24,660 bases of DNA, taken from assembly GCA_017619985.1 (NCBI GenBank), contig JAFZRG010000203.1, positions 1 to 24,660 of the forward strand. Reading direction: 5' to 3'. The position numbers and the translations under genes are program-made. Shown here one piece after another: positions 14,514 to 21,998 of this stretch (position 1 is the stretch's first letter; each line of letters opens with the position of its first letter). Source of the stretch: Bacillota bacterium (GTDB lineage: Bacteria; Bacillota; Clostridia; Peptostreptococcales; Anaerovoracaceae). The notes under the pieces were generated by a model. That model was given only the letters and a program-made list of their open reading frames with translations. It searched no databases and was not told the DNA's origin.

Positions 14514-15902
14514 CTACACTTCCGACGGCTGCCCGTTTTCCGCGGGCAGTCTTTTGTATATGCGGAAATACATGACGATGGAGCAGAGGCTGGCCCCGAT
14601 GATCTGGGACAGCATCTCCGCGTAGAAGACGCCCATGACGCCGAAACCGATCCGCGGCAGGATGATCGTGAGCGGCACGATCAGGATCAGTTTGCGCAGC
14701 ATGGAGAAGAACAGCGCGTACTTTGGCTTGTTGAGCGCGACGAACGTGTTCTGCCCGCCGGTCTGGAAACTCATCATGAAATAGGCCGCGTAATAGATGT
14801 GCAGGCAGGGGATGGCGGTCTCGATGAGGGCCGTATCGGTGCTGAACATGCGGATGAGCTGCGCCGGGTGCGTGAACACGAAGATCCACGCCAGCACGTT
14901 GTAGGTGAGGGCCGCGCAGATCATGAAGCGTATGGCCTTTTTCACCCTGTCGTAATTCCTGGCGCCGTAATTGAAGCTCATCACGGGGACGGAAGCCTGA
15001 TTGATGCCGTTGATCGGCTGGCTGATGACCTCGCGCATGGAATTGATGATGGAGAACGCGCCGATGTACAGGGTGCTGGCAGCGCCGCCGAACGTCTTGA
15101 GCGTCAGGTTGACGACGGTCTGCGCGATGCTGTTGGAAAAGCGGAACATGAAGCCCGTGGAGCCGAGTTTGAAGATGCGCGGCACTTCCTGCATGTCGAG
15201 GTGCAGCCGGCTGATGGGGAGCAGGGTCTTCGGACCGGTCAGGAACCGGATGACCCAAACCGAGCTCACGAACTGCGAGATGACCGTGGCGAGCGCAGCG
15301 CCTTTCACGCCCATGCCCAGCACGAAGATGAACAGGGGATCGAGCGCGATGTTCAGGGCCGCGCCGATGATGACGGTGCCCATGCCGATCTTCGTAAAGC
15401 CCATGCCGTTGATGAAGGGGTTCATGCCCAGACTGATGAGTACGAAAACGGTGCCTGCCACGTAGATACGGAAGTACTGAAGTGCGTAAGGAAGCGTCTC
15501 TTCATCCCCGCCCATGGCGGAAAGGATGGGGCCCGCGAAGACGAACAGGATGACCGTCAGCAACGCGCTGAAGATCAGGAGCATGGTGAAGGCGGTCTCG
15601 AGGATGCGCCGCGCGCGTTCGTTGTCGCCTTCGCCCCTCGCGATGGAACACAGGGGATTGCCTCCCGTGCCGCAGAGGTTCGCGAACGCTCCGATGAGGG
15701 AAATGAGAGGAAAGGCGATGCCGACGCCGGACAGCGCTGCCGTGCCGATGCCGGGGATGTGCCCGATGAAGATGCGGTCCACGATGTTGTACAGCACGTG
15801 TACGATCTCGGCCAATGCGATGGGGATGCCGAGTCTTAAGACCGTTTTAGGGATGCTTCCCTGCGAAAAATCGCCTTTTTTCAGGTTTGTCTGCTGTGCC
15901 AC
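14514..15902 (-). CDS. MATE family multidrug/sodium antiporter
   Basis: This 462-residue inner membrane exporter of the MATE family would use an ion gradient to expel organic cations or other toxic compounds. Twelve hydrophobic segments in two homologous halves are evident. Typical MATE stretches include LRLGIPIALAEIVHVLYNIV with DRIFIGHIPG near the N-terminus, and the mid-protein FSIINSMREVISQPINGINQ. I choose a GTG start at 15902, preceded by AGAAAGG with a 9-base gap. The in-frame ATGs at 15986 and 15950 lie upstream of a perfect extended -10 promoter and would add an unusual N-terminal extension. The substrate is unknown. It is convergent with the metalloprotease lipoprotein gene. Confidence 0.88.
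   Translation of the reverse strand: MAQQTNLKKGDFSQGSIPKTVLRLGIPIALAEIVHVLYNIVDRIFIGHIPGIGTAALSGVGIAFPLISLIGAFANLCGTGGNPLCSIARGEGDNERARRILETAFTMLLIFSALLTVILFVFAGPILSAMGGDEETLPYALQYFRIYVAGTVFVLISLGMNPFINGMGFTKIGMGTVIIGAALNIALDPLFIFVLGMGVKGAALATVISQFVSSVWVIRFLTGPKTLLPISRLHLDMQEVPRIFKLGSTGFMFRFSNSIAQTVVNLTLKTFGGAASTLYIGAFSIINSMREVISQPINGINQASVPVMSFNYGARNYDRVKKAIRFMICAALTYNVLAWIFVFTHPAQLIRMFSTDTALIETAIPCLHIYYAAYFMMSFQTGGQNTFVALNKPKYALFFSMLRKLILIVPLTIILPRIGFGVMGVFYAEMLSQIIGASLCSIVMYFRIYKRLPAENGQPSEV
14529..14554 (+). terminator. Possible terminator of the metalloprotease gene, inside the MATE 3' end
   Basis: CTGCCCG (14529-14535) and CGGGCAG (14543-14549) form a 7-bp stem with a 7-base loop, followed by TCTTTT. 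It begins 27 bases after the lipoprotein stop and overlaps the last codons of the convergent MATE gene. Confidence 0.5.
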
Positions 15903-15929
15903 CGGGTTCTGCCTTTCTTGTATGGCTCT

Positions 15930-15938
15930 ATTATAACA
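15930..15938 (-). promoter_or_regulatory. Extended -10 promoter of the MATE gene
   Basis: On the minus strand the site reads TGTTATAAT (TGn plus a perfect TATAAT), again without a clear -35. It implies a start site near 15923 and a leader of about 20 bases carrying AGAAAGG before the GTG at 15902. Confidence 0.6.
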
Positions 15939-15972
15939 CAGATGATCCATGGAAGTGTTGCTGTCCCAAATC

Positions 15973-16001
15973 TTTACAAACCACAAGATATAGCGTACAA
16001 T
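15973..16001 (+). promoter_or_regulatory. Promoter of the nrdR-cmk operon
   Basis: TTTACA (15973-15978), a 17-base spacer and TACAAT (15996-16001) match 5 of 6 consensus bases in each box. It is the only convincing promoter seen before the seven co-directional genes ending at 21686. The start site is near 16008, with AGGAG at 16043-16047 serving nrdR. Confidence 0.7.
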
Positions 16002-16054
16002 GGGAAAGGTAATGCAACATTCTTGTGGACTATGAAACAGTCAGGAGAACGAAT

Positions 16055-16576
16055 ATGAAATGCCCGTTTTGTGAAGCCCCGGATACCAAGGTCATCGATT
16101 CCCGCCCGACCGAGGAGGGTCACGCCATCCGCAGGCGCAGAGAGTGCGAGAAGTGCGGCAAGCGCTTTACGACGTACGAGAAGGTGGAAGAGGTCTTCTT
16201 CATGGTGGTCAAGCGCGACGGCAGCCGCGAATCCTTCGACCGCAACAAGGTGCTGAACGGCATCGTGAGAGCCTGTGAAAAGCGGCCGGTCACCATGGAA
16301 CAGATGGAATCCGTCGTGTCCGAGGTCGAAAGAGGCCTGAACAACATGATGGAGAAGGAGATCAGCAGTTCCTTCATCGGCGAGGTCGTCATGGAGAAAC
16401 TGAAGGATCTGGACGAAGTCGCCTACGTGCGGTTCGCCTCCGTCTACCGCCAGTTCAAGGACGTGAACACGTTCATCGCGGAGATCGAGAAACTGCTGGG
16501 CAGCGGTGCGGACGGCAAGCTGAAAAAGACCGTCAAGCAGCCGAAGACGCCGGCGCTTCCCGAAGACGAGGAGTAG
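16055..16576 (+). CDS. nrdR: Transcriptional repressor NrdR (ribonucleotide reductase regulator)
   Basis: NrdR represses ribonucleotide reductase genes when its ATP-cone binds dATP. The zinc ribbon is complete (C3, C6, C31, C34), followed by the RRRRECEKCGKRFTTYE signature and an ATP-cone at about 48-138. At 173 residues it is about 15-20 longer than usual, through a hydrophilic tail rich in Lys, Pro and Glu after residue 148. The ATG at 16055 gives the canonical MKCPFC start with AGGAG 7 bases upstream; the in-frame ATG at 16025 would add ten residues. It is the first gene of a likely seven-gene operon. No ribonucleotide reductase gene is in the window. Confidence 0.95.
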   Translation: MKCPFCEAPDTKVIDSRPTEEGHAIRRRRECEKCGKRFTTYEKVEEVFFMVVKRDGSRESFDRNKVLNGIVRACEKRPVTMEQMESVVSEVERGLNNMMEKEISSSFIGEVVMEKLKDLDEVAYVRFASVYRQFKDVNTFIAEIEKLLGSGADGKLKKTVKQPKTPALPEDEE

Positions 16577-16580
16577 TTCC

Positions 16581-17243
16581 ATGCGCACCAAGACCATCGT
16601 CGCCATCGACGGACCGGCCGGCGCGGGCAAGAGCACGATCGCGAAGCTTCTTGCGAAGCGCATCGGCGCGGATTACATCGATACCGGCGCCATGTACCGG
16701 GCGGTCGGGCTGCAGCTCATCCGCACCGGGACGGACTACAACGACCCCGAGGCGCTGCAGGCCATGCTGGACGCCATAGATGTGGACTTCTCCGAGGGCC
16801 GCACCCTGCTGAACGGGGAAGACGTCTCCGGCCTGATCCGCACACCCGAGATCTCCGCGATCACTTCGCCTTCTTCCGGCGTGCCCGCCATCCGCTACAA
16901 GCTGACGGCGCTGCAGCAGGCCATGGGGAAGCGCAAGAGCATCGTCATGGACGGGCGCGATATCGGCACCGTCGTGTTCCCCGACGCGGATTTCAAGTTC
17001 TATCTGACCGCATCGGCGGACGAAAGAGCCCGGCGGCGCACGGAGGAGATGCGCGCCAAGGGGGAAGACGCGGATCTCGAGACCATACGCGCGGACATCA
17101 TCCAGCGGGACTACCAGGATTCCCACCGGGAATTCCGGCCGCTGCGCAAGGCGGAAGGCGCCGTGGAGATCGATTCGACCGATATGAGCATCGAAAGCGT
17201 CGTGGAGACCATGATGGCTTTCATCGAGGCGAGAGACCGCTGA
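16581..17243 (+). CDS. cmk: Cytidylate kinase
   Basis: This 220-residue (d)CMP kinase makes CDP and dCDP in the cytoplasm, supplying nucleotide pools. It has the P-loop GPAGAGKS (11-18), the following YIDTGAMYRA stretch, MDGRDIGTVVFPDADFKFYL in the core and the RRRTEEM lid region, all typical of bacterial Cmk at its usual length. Its ribosome binding site GAGGAG (16568-16573) lies inside the last codons of nrdR, and the ATG is 4 bases after that stop. Placement next to NrdR, a dNTP-pool sensor, is thematically consistent. Confidence 0.96.
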   Translation: MRTKTIVAIDGPAGAGKSTIAKLLAKRIGADYIDTGAMYRAVGLQLIRTGTDYNDPEALQAMLDAIDVDFSEGRTLLNGEDVSGLIRTPEISAITSPSSGVPAIRYKLTALQQAMGKRKSIVMDGRDIGTVVFPDADFKFYLTASADERARRRTEEMRAKGEDADLETIRADIIQRDYQDSHREFRPLRKAEGAVEIDSTDMSIESVVETMMAFIEARDR

Positions 17244-17258
17244 TGCAGGAGGCTTGCT

Positions 17259-18263
17259 ATGGCCGGCAGTGAAAATCAGAAATTCAAATTGCTGTATCTG
17301 TACCGCATCCTCATGGAGGAGACGGACGAGGAACACGTGCTCACGACGCCCCAGCTCATCGAAAAACTGGCGGCGAAGGGCATCAAGGCGGAACGCAAGA
17401 GCATCTACGCGGACCTCGCCGCGCTGCGGGACGAATTCGGTGTGGACATCATCGACGTGGGACGCGGCGGGCATTACGTCGGGTCCCGGACGTTCGAATT
17501 CCCGGAGGTCAGGCTGCTCGCGGACAGCGTGCTTTCCTCGCGCTTCATCACGGAACGCAAGACCGTGGAACTCGTGGAGAAGCTCAAGACGCTGGCGAGC
17601 GAACATCAGGCGAAGCAGCTGACCGGCCGCATGTTCGTCGCGGACCGGGTCAAATCCATGAACAGCAGCGTCTACTACAGCGTGGATACCATCGCGTCGG
17701 CCATCGACGCGGGCTGCAAAGTCTCGTTCAAATACTACGGATACGACGCGAAGAAGGAAAAACAGTACCATCACGGCGGGGAAGCCGTGGCGGTGAGTCC
17801 GTACGACCTCGTGTGGGACAACGAGTACTATTACCTGGTAGCCTATGACGGCGCGGATCAGAAGATCAAGCACTACCGCATCGACCGCATGGAATGGATC
17901 AGGGTCCTGGACGGGGAGAAGCGGGAAGGCGCCGACGCGTATAAGAAAGCGAACGTGCGGTCGTATTCCAAGCGCATGTTCTCCATGTTCTCCGGAGAGC
18001 AGCAATCGGTGACCCTCCGCTTCGCGGACCATCTGGCGAACGTGATCATCGACCGCTTCGGCAAGGACGTGATCCTGGCGCCGGACGGGGAAGGGTACTC
18101 CCGCGTGAGCGTGACGGTCTTCATCAGCCCGCAGTTCTACGGCTGGCTGTTCGGCCTGGGTCCGGACATCGAAGTCCTCGCGCCGAAGATGGTGCGCGAC
18201 GCCTACGCGCAGAAGCTTGCCGAAGTCCTCGGAGCATACGGCAGGCAGGAGAAACCGCTATGA
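17259..18263 (+). CDS. WYL-domain transcriptional regulator
   Basis: This 334-residue regulator has an N-terminal winged helix-turn-helix (about 8-70; LTTPQLIEKLAAKGIKAERK, SIYADLAALRD), a WYL domain (about 140-225; VSPYDLVWDNEYYYLVAYD, then KHYRIDRM) and a C-terminal WCX-like region to the end. WYL domains sense ligands, often nucleotides or nucleic-acid-derived signals; the ligand here is unknown. AGGAGG lies 6 bases before the ATG. Its stop overlaps the next start by 4 bases (ATGA), so the HAD gene is translationally coupled. It may autoregulate this operon, but no operator was recognised. Confidence 0.9.
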   Translation: MAGSENQKFKLLYLYRILMEETDEEHVLTTPQLIEKLAAKGIKAERKSIYADLAALRDEFGVDIIDVGRGGHYVGSRTFEFPEVRLLADSVLSSRFITERKTVELVEKLKTLASEHQAKQLTGRMFVADRVKSMNSSVYYSVDTIASAIDAGCKVSFKYYGYDAKKEKQYHHGGEAVAVSPYDLVWDNEYYYLVAYDGADQKIKHYRIDRMEWIRVLDGEKREGADAYKKANVRSYSKRMFSMFSGEQQSVTLRFADHLANVIIDRFGKDVILAPDGEGYSRVSVTVFISPQFYGWLFGLGPDIEVLAPKMVRDAYAQKLAEVLGAYGRQEKPL

Positions 18264-18886
18264 ACGGAGCGTATATCTTCGATTTCGACGGAACGATAGC
18301 GGATACGGAAGGGTTCCATCTCGCACTGTATCAGAGGATCCTGGGCAGGCGGTACGGCGCCGCATTGGACTGGCCGCACTGGCTGCACTACATCGGCCGC
18401 ACGGATCCGGATTTCCACCGGATGATGGAGCGGGACTACGGCATCGTCATCGATTCGGAAAGCGTCATGGAGGAATACTTCACGGCGCTTCTGGCGGAAG
18501 AACCCGCAGCGGTGCAGCCTTACCCCTGGGTGAAGGAGGAACTGCAGGCCTGCCGCGAACAGGGCATCCCGGCGTGCATCCTTTCTTCCGGCAACCGGGA
18601 CGTCATCTGCGCCTGCCTGAAGGCGTGGGGCCTGGATGCGTATTTCGCGGGCGCCAACGTCATCAGCGTGTCCGCCGGCGTCTTTACGAAACCGGACGTG
18701 TTCGCGGATCTGGCGCGCTATCTGAAAGGCTTCGAAGGAACGCCCGGAGACGTCGTCCTGTTCGAGGACTCCATCCACACGATCGAAAAGGCGAGAGCCT
18801 GCGGCATCGGAAAGGTCGTCGGGGTCAGCCATGAATACAACCGGGGGATAGAACGTTACTGCGACAACATGAGGAACGGCGAATGA
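18260..18886 (+). CDS. HAD-superfamily hydrolase (phosphatase / phosphoglucomutase-like)
   Basis: This 208-residue cytoplasmic enzyme has all four HAD motifs: I DFDGTIAD (nucleophile D8, acid D10), II S110 in LSSGN, III K144 in TKPD, and IV ED (169-170) in FEDS. The cap inserted after motif I (about 15-85) is alpha-helical (subclass IA), as in beta-phosphoglucomutase and phosphoglycolate phosphatase. The substrate cannot be assigned. It overlaps both neighbours by 4 bases, so it is probably made in step with the WYL regulator and the aldo/keto-reductase-like protein. Confidence 0.87.
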   Translation: MNGAYIFDFDGTIADTEGFHLALYQRILGRRYGAALDWPHWLHYIGRTDPDFHRMMERDYGIVIDSESVMEEYFTALLAEEPAAVQPYPWVKEELQACREQGIPACILSSGNRDVICACLKAWGLDAYFAGANVISVSAGVFTKPDVFADLARYLKGFEGTPGDVVLFEDSIHTIEKARACGIGKVVGVSHEYNRGIERYCDNMRNGE

Positions 18887-20025
18887 ACTACAGACAGCTT
18901 GGAAAAACAGGACTTCTCGTGAGCGAGATCGGCTTCGGCGGCGAATGGCTCGAGCGCCACGACGAGGAGCATTCCGTGGACCTCGTCCGCTACGCGGGCG
19001 AACTGGGGATCAACATCATCGACTGCTGGATGTCGGATCCGAAGTCGCGGGACATCATCGGCAAGGGCATGGAGGGCCGCAGGGACAAGTGGATCGTGCA
19101 GGGTCACATCGGCGCGACCCATCAGGACGGCCAGTACGTGCGCACGAGGGACATGAACTTCGTGCCGCAGGCGTTCGAGGACCTGTTGCGGCGCCTGAAG
19201 ACCGACTATGTCGACCTCGGCATGATCCACTACGTGGACGCCCAGGAAGACTGGGACCGCTGCGTTGGGACTGAATACATCGAATACGTGTACAAACTGC
19301 GCGAAAGCGGCAAAATCAGGCATATCGGGCTGTCCACGCACAACCCGCGCATCGCGAAACAGGCGGCGGAGACCGGTATCGTTGACATGATCTTGTTTTC
19401 TGTTAACCCCGCGCTGGACATGAAACCGGCCATCGAGGACATCGACACGCTGTTCGCTCCGGACTACGAAGGGCTTTCCGGCCTCGATCCCGAACGTGCG
19501 CAGCTGTACCGGCTGTGCGAGGAGAAGGGCGTGGGCATCACCGTCATGAAGCCGTACTTCGGCGGACGCCTGTTCGACCCGGCTCAGACGCCTTTCGGGG
19601 TCACGCTGACGCCGGCGCAGTGCATCCACTACGCGCTCACCCGGCCGGCCGTCGCATCTGTCCTCTGCGGCTACGACACGAGGGAACAGATCGACGCTGC
19701 GCTCGCTTATGAAAGCGCTTCCGAAGAGGAGAAGGACTACACGTCCGTGCTCGCTTCGGCGCCGCTGCACGCCTTTACGGGCCAGTGCACGTACTGCGGG
19801 CACTGCAAGCCGTGCCCCGCGGAGATCGACATCGCCTTGGTCAACAAGTTCTACGACCTGGCGTCCGTGCAGCCGCAGGTGCCGGAGAGCGTAAAACAGC
19901 ACTATCTGGCGCTGGAGCACCACGCGTCCGAATGCGTCGCCTGCCGGGGCTGCGAGAGCCGCTGCCCGTTCGGCGTGGAGATTTCGGAACGCATGGCAAA
20001 AACGGCAGCTCTGTTCGGCTGCTAG
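18883..20025 (+). CDS. Aldo/keto-reductase-fold protein with two C-terminal 4Fe-4S motifs
   Basis: This 380-residue protein has an AKR TIM-barrel (about 1-290) followed by a ferredoxin-like tail with two CxxCxxCxxxC motifs (C302/305/308/312 and C351/354/357/361). Of the AKR catalytic tetrad, Asp47 (INIID) and His116 (GMIHY) are recognisable. The expected Tyr is missing in the stretch CWMSDPKSRDIIG, and the expected Lys is replaced in IVQGHIG. I recall Clostridial relatives with the same changes, so this looks like a subfamily trait rather than decay. Classic NADPH-dependent carbonyl reduction by the Tyr/Lys pair is therefore doubtful; an Fe-S electron-transfer role is an inference. The ATG overlaps the HAD stop. 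Confidence 0.85.
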   Translation: MNYRQLGKTGLLVSEIGFGGEWLERHDEEHSVDLVRYAGELGINIIDCWMSDPKSRDIIGKGMEGRRDKWIVQGHIGATHQDGQYVRTRDMNFVPQAFEDLLRRLKTDYVDLGMIHYVDAQEDWDRCVGTEYIEYVYKLRESGKIRHIGLSTHNPRIAKQAAETGIVDMILFSVNPALDMKPAIEDIDTLFAPDYEGLSGLDPERAQLYRLCEEKGVGITVMKPYFGGRLFDPAQTPFGVTLTPAQCIHYALTRPAVASVLCGYDTREQIDAALAYESASEEEKDYTSVLASAPLHAFTGQCTYCGHCKPCPAEIDIALVNKFYDLASVQPQVPESVKQHYLALEHHASECVACRGCESRCPFGVEISERMAKTAALFGC

Positions 20026-20040
20026 AAAAGGGGACTTCCT

Positions 20041-20826
20041 ATGAAATTCGAAGGGCTATCGCCCGCTGAGGTGCGTAGATTCATCCGCAGCGGAGAATAT
20101 ACCGGCCAGACGTCGGGACTGTGCCCGGGCTATGCCCAGGCGAACCTGGTGGTGCTGCCAAAGGAGTACGCCTATGATTTTCTGCTGTTCGCGCAGAGAA
20201 ATCCGAAAGCCTGCCCGCTGCTGGAAGTGACGGATACGGGCAGCCGCCTGCTGAAGGACATCGCGCCAGGCGCGGATCTCGCGACGGATCTGCCGCGCTA
20301 CCGGATCTATGAGAACGGCGTGCTGACGGGAGAATACACGGACGTCGGGCGCTTCTGGCGGGATGATCTCGTGAGCTTTCTGATCGGCTGCAGTTTCTCG
20401 TTCGAGGGCGATCTGCTGGCGGCGGATGTACCGGTGCGGCAGATCGAGGAAGGGAAGAACGTGCCGATGTACGACACGAACATCCCCTGCGCGTCCGCAG
20501 GCGTGTTCCACGGCAACATGGTCGTTTCCATGCGTCCCATTCCTTATGAACTCGTTCCGAAAGCGGTGCAGATCACGGCTTCCATGCCGCGGGTGCACGG
20601 CGCGCCTGTCCATATCGGCGACCCCGCAGTCATCGGCATCGAAGACCTGTCCCGTCCCGATTACGGCGAGGCCGTTACGGTGCGCGAAGGGGAAGTCCCC
20701 GTGTTCTGGCCCTGCGGCGTGACCCCGCAGAACGCGCTGCTGCGCTCGAAGCCGTCGTTTGCCATCACCCATGCGCCGGGTCACATGCTGATCTCCGACG
20801 TGAAGAACGTGAACCTGAAGTACTGA
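20041..20826 (+). CDS. DUF1445 / D-glutamate cyclase family protein
   Basis: This 261-residue protein belongs to the DUF1445 (YcsI-type, 'putative hydro-lyase') family, now linked to D-glutamate cyclase. Family marks are GLCPGYAQANLVVLP (26-40, with Cys28), FLIGCSFSFE (113-122), VPMYDTNIPC (141-150) and MVVSMRPIP (160-168). In mammals a fused DUF1445-DUF4392 protein (DGLUCY) converts D-glutamate to 5-oxo-D-proline. Here the next gene, 2 bases downstream, encodes the DUF4392 part, which supports joint function. AAGGGG lies about 7 bases before the ATG. The actual reaction in this organism is not shown by the sequence. Confidence 0.87.
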   Translation: MKFEGLSPAEVRRFIRSGEYTGQTSGLCPGYAQANLVVLPKEYAYDFLLFAQRNPKACPLLEVTDTGSRLLKDIAPGADLATDLPRYRIYENGVLTGEYTDVGRFWRDDLVSFLIGCSFSFEGDLLAADVPVRQIEEGKNVPMYDTNIPCASAGVFHGNMVVSMRPIPYELVPKAVQITASMPRVHGAPVHIGDPAVIGIEDLSRPDYGEAVTVREGEVPVFWPCGVTPQNALLRSKPSFAITHAPGHMLISDVKNVNLKY

Positions 20827-20828
20827 AC

Positions 20829-21686
20829 ATGAATCCCGGATCCATAGAAGATATCATTTTGAAGTTCTCTCACCGCGGCATGGACGCGCTGCGCCCGTAT
20901 CTGCCGGCGGATTTCTGCAAAGAAGCGGCGGAGGAGATCCTCTCCTGGGAGAGGGGGAACGTGCTGCTGACCACCGGTTTTTACGTGGCGGGCCATGCGG
21001 AAACGGACGGGCCGGCCGGTACGGTCGTGCTGGCGAAAGCCCTGCAGACGCTGGGATTCCGGCCTCACATCCTGACAGACGAGAACTGCAGCCATTACTT
21101 CGAGCCGGAGGGGCTGGACACGATCTATATGTCCTATGAAGAAGGGGACGGGTTCTGCCGGTCGCTGCTGGAGCGCCTGCAGCCTGCCGGCCTCATTTCC
21201 GTCGAACGCTGCGGGGTCAACGTGCAGGGCGACTACGTCAACATGCACGGGGAGAGCATCCGCAGCCATACGGCGCAGATCGACCGGCTGTTCGACGCGG
21301 CGTACGGCAACATACCGACCGTAGGGGTCGGGGACGGCGGTAACGAGATCGGCATGGGAAATCTGGCGGACGTGATCGGAAGGGAACTGTCCCTCGTGCC
21401 CTGCCGCACGAAGGTGGACAGACTGGTGATCGCGACGGTGTCCAACTGGGGCGCCTACGGCATCGCGGCGTACCTGGAGATCCTGTCCGGGCTGGCGGTC
21501 TTTCCGCCCGTCGAAGAAGTGAAGGAGTATCTGCAGCGGACGGTGCTCCTGGGCAGCGTGGACGGCATGTCCCAGCAGAACGTCTGTCGGGTGGACGGTT
21601 TTTCGCTCGCGGAGAGCGAAGAGGTCTACGCGGCGCTGCAGCGGACCGTCACATCTTGTACAGCTCCCAGCGGCACTCCGGGATGA
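20829..21686 (+). CDS. DUF4392 protein, homologous to the C-terminal half of D-glutamate cyclase
   Basis: This 285-residue protein shows the DUF4392 (GLUCM-like C-terminal) marks: TTGFYVAGHAETDGPAG (48-64), SVERCG (124-129), GVGDGGNEIGMGN (166-178) and ATVSNWGAYG (202-211). The partner domain DUF1445 is encoded immediately upstream, so the pair looks like a split form of the vertebrate D-glutamate cyclase. The ATG is 2 bases after the upstream stop and has no good ribosome binding site, so translation is probably coupled. The last 12 codons overlap the convergent minus-strand gene tail-to-tail (38 bp); the low-complexity end (TSCTAPSGTPG) may be a recent read-through extension. Confidence 0.85.
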   Translation: MNPGSIEDIILKFSHRGMDALRPYLPADFCKEAAEEILSWERGNVLLTTGFYVAGHAETDGPAGTVVLAKALQTLGFRPHILTDENCSHYFEPEGLDTIYMSYEEGDGFCRSLLERLQPAGLISVERCGVNVQGDYVNMHGESIRSHTAQIDRLFDAAYGNIPTVGVGDGGNEIGMGNLADVIGRELSLVPCRTKVDRLVIATVSNWGAYGIAAYLEILSGLAVFPPVEEVKEYLQRTVLLGSVDGMSQQNVCRVDGFSLAESEEVYAALQRTVTSCTAPSGTPG

Positions 21687-21912
21687 AGTATTTCAGCTGA
21701 TAGCGCTTCTCGTATCCGCCGATGTCGCTCTGGCAGTCGTAGACGTAGACGGGCACGCCGGCAAAGCGCTCCTCGGACGCTGTGAGGATGCGCTTGACGT
21801 AGATCTCGCGGTTCGTGCCGTCGGGATCGGTATAGCGGAATTTATAGGGGAGGGGCTTGCCGCTCCCTCTGAAGACGACGATGGCGTCTATGGGTCTCAT
21901 CAGTAGTTTCAT
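21649..21912 (-). CDS. Small conserved-looking hypothetical protein
   Basis: This 87-residue protein begins MKLLMRPIDAIVVFRGSGKP and is predicted to be mostly beta-strand, with a CQS in the middle and a C-terminal LKYFIPECRWELYKM. It resembles small uncharacterised Clostridial proteins that start with a 'PID.IV.F...G.P.P..F' pattern and end 'LKY....C.W.L.KM', but I know no function. The start at 21912 has AGGA 3 bases upstream, and a promoter (TTGTAA-17-TATACT) lies just before it. It converges with the DUF4392 gene and overlaps it by 38 bp. Confidence 0.7.
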   Translation of the reverse strand: MKLLMRPIDAIVVFRGSGKPLPYKFRYTDPDGTNREIYVKRILTASEERFAGVPVYVYDCQSDIGGYEKRYQLKYFIPECRWELYKM

Positions 21913-21948
21913 GGGTCCTGCCGAAACGGATCATTTGCTCGCACTTAC

Positions 21949-21977
21949 AGTATAGTGAACAAATGTTCTTTTTACAA
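21949..21977 (-). promoter_or_regulatory. Promoter of the small hypothetical gene
   Basis: On the minus strand, TTGTAA (21977-21972), a 17-base spacer and TATACT (21954-21949). The boxes match 4 of 6 and 5 of 6 consensus bases. The spacer holds the GAACA/TGTTC repeats. Confidence 0.55.
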
Positions 21978-21982
21978 GAACA
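21957..21982. repeat. Cluster of GAACA/TGTTC half-sites between divergent genes (candidate operator)
   Basis: GAACA (21957-21961), TGTTC (21964-21968) and GAACA (21978-21982) form two overlapping inverted repeats: GAACA-2-TGTTC, and TGTTCTT-5-AAGAACA. They overlap the -35 and spacer of the minus-strand promoter and precede the plus-strand redox protein gene. Confidence 0.45.
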
Positions 21983-21998
21983 AAAACGGAGATCAGAT

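Noticed and set aside
15903..15986. Longer MATE protein starting from ATG 15986 or 15950
   Set aside because: Both ATGs lie upstream of the predicted start site of the extended -10 promoter. The GTG at 15902 has AGAAAGG upstream and gives a typical MATE length.
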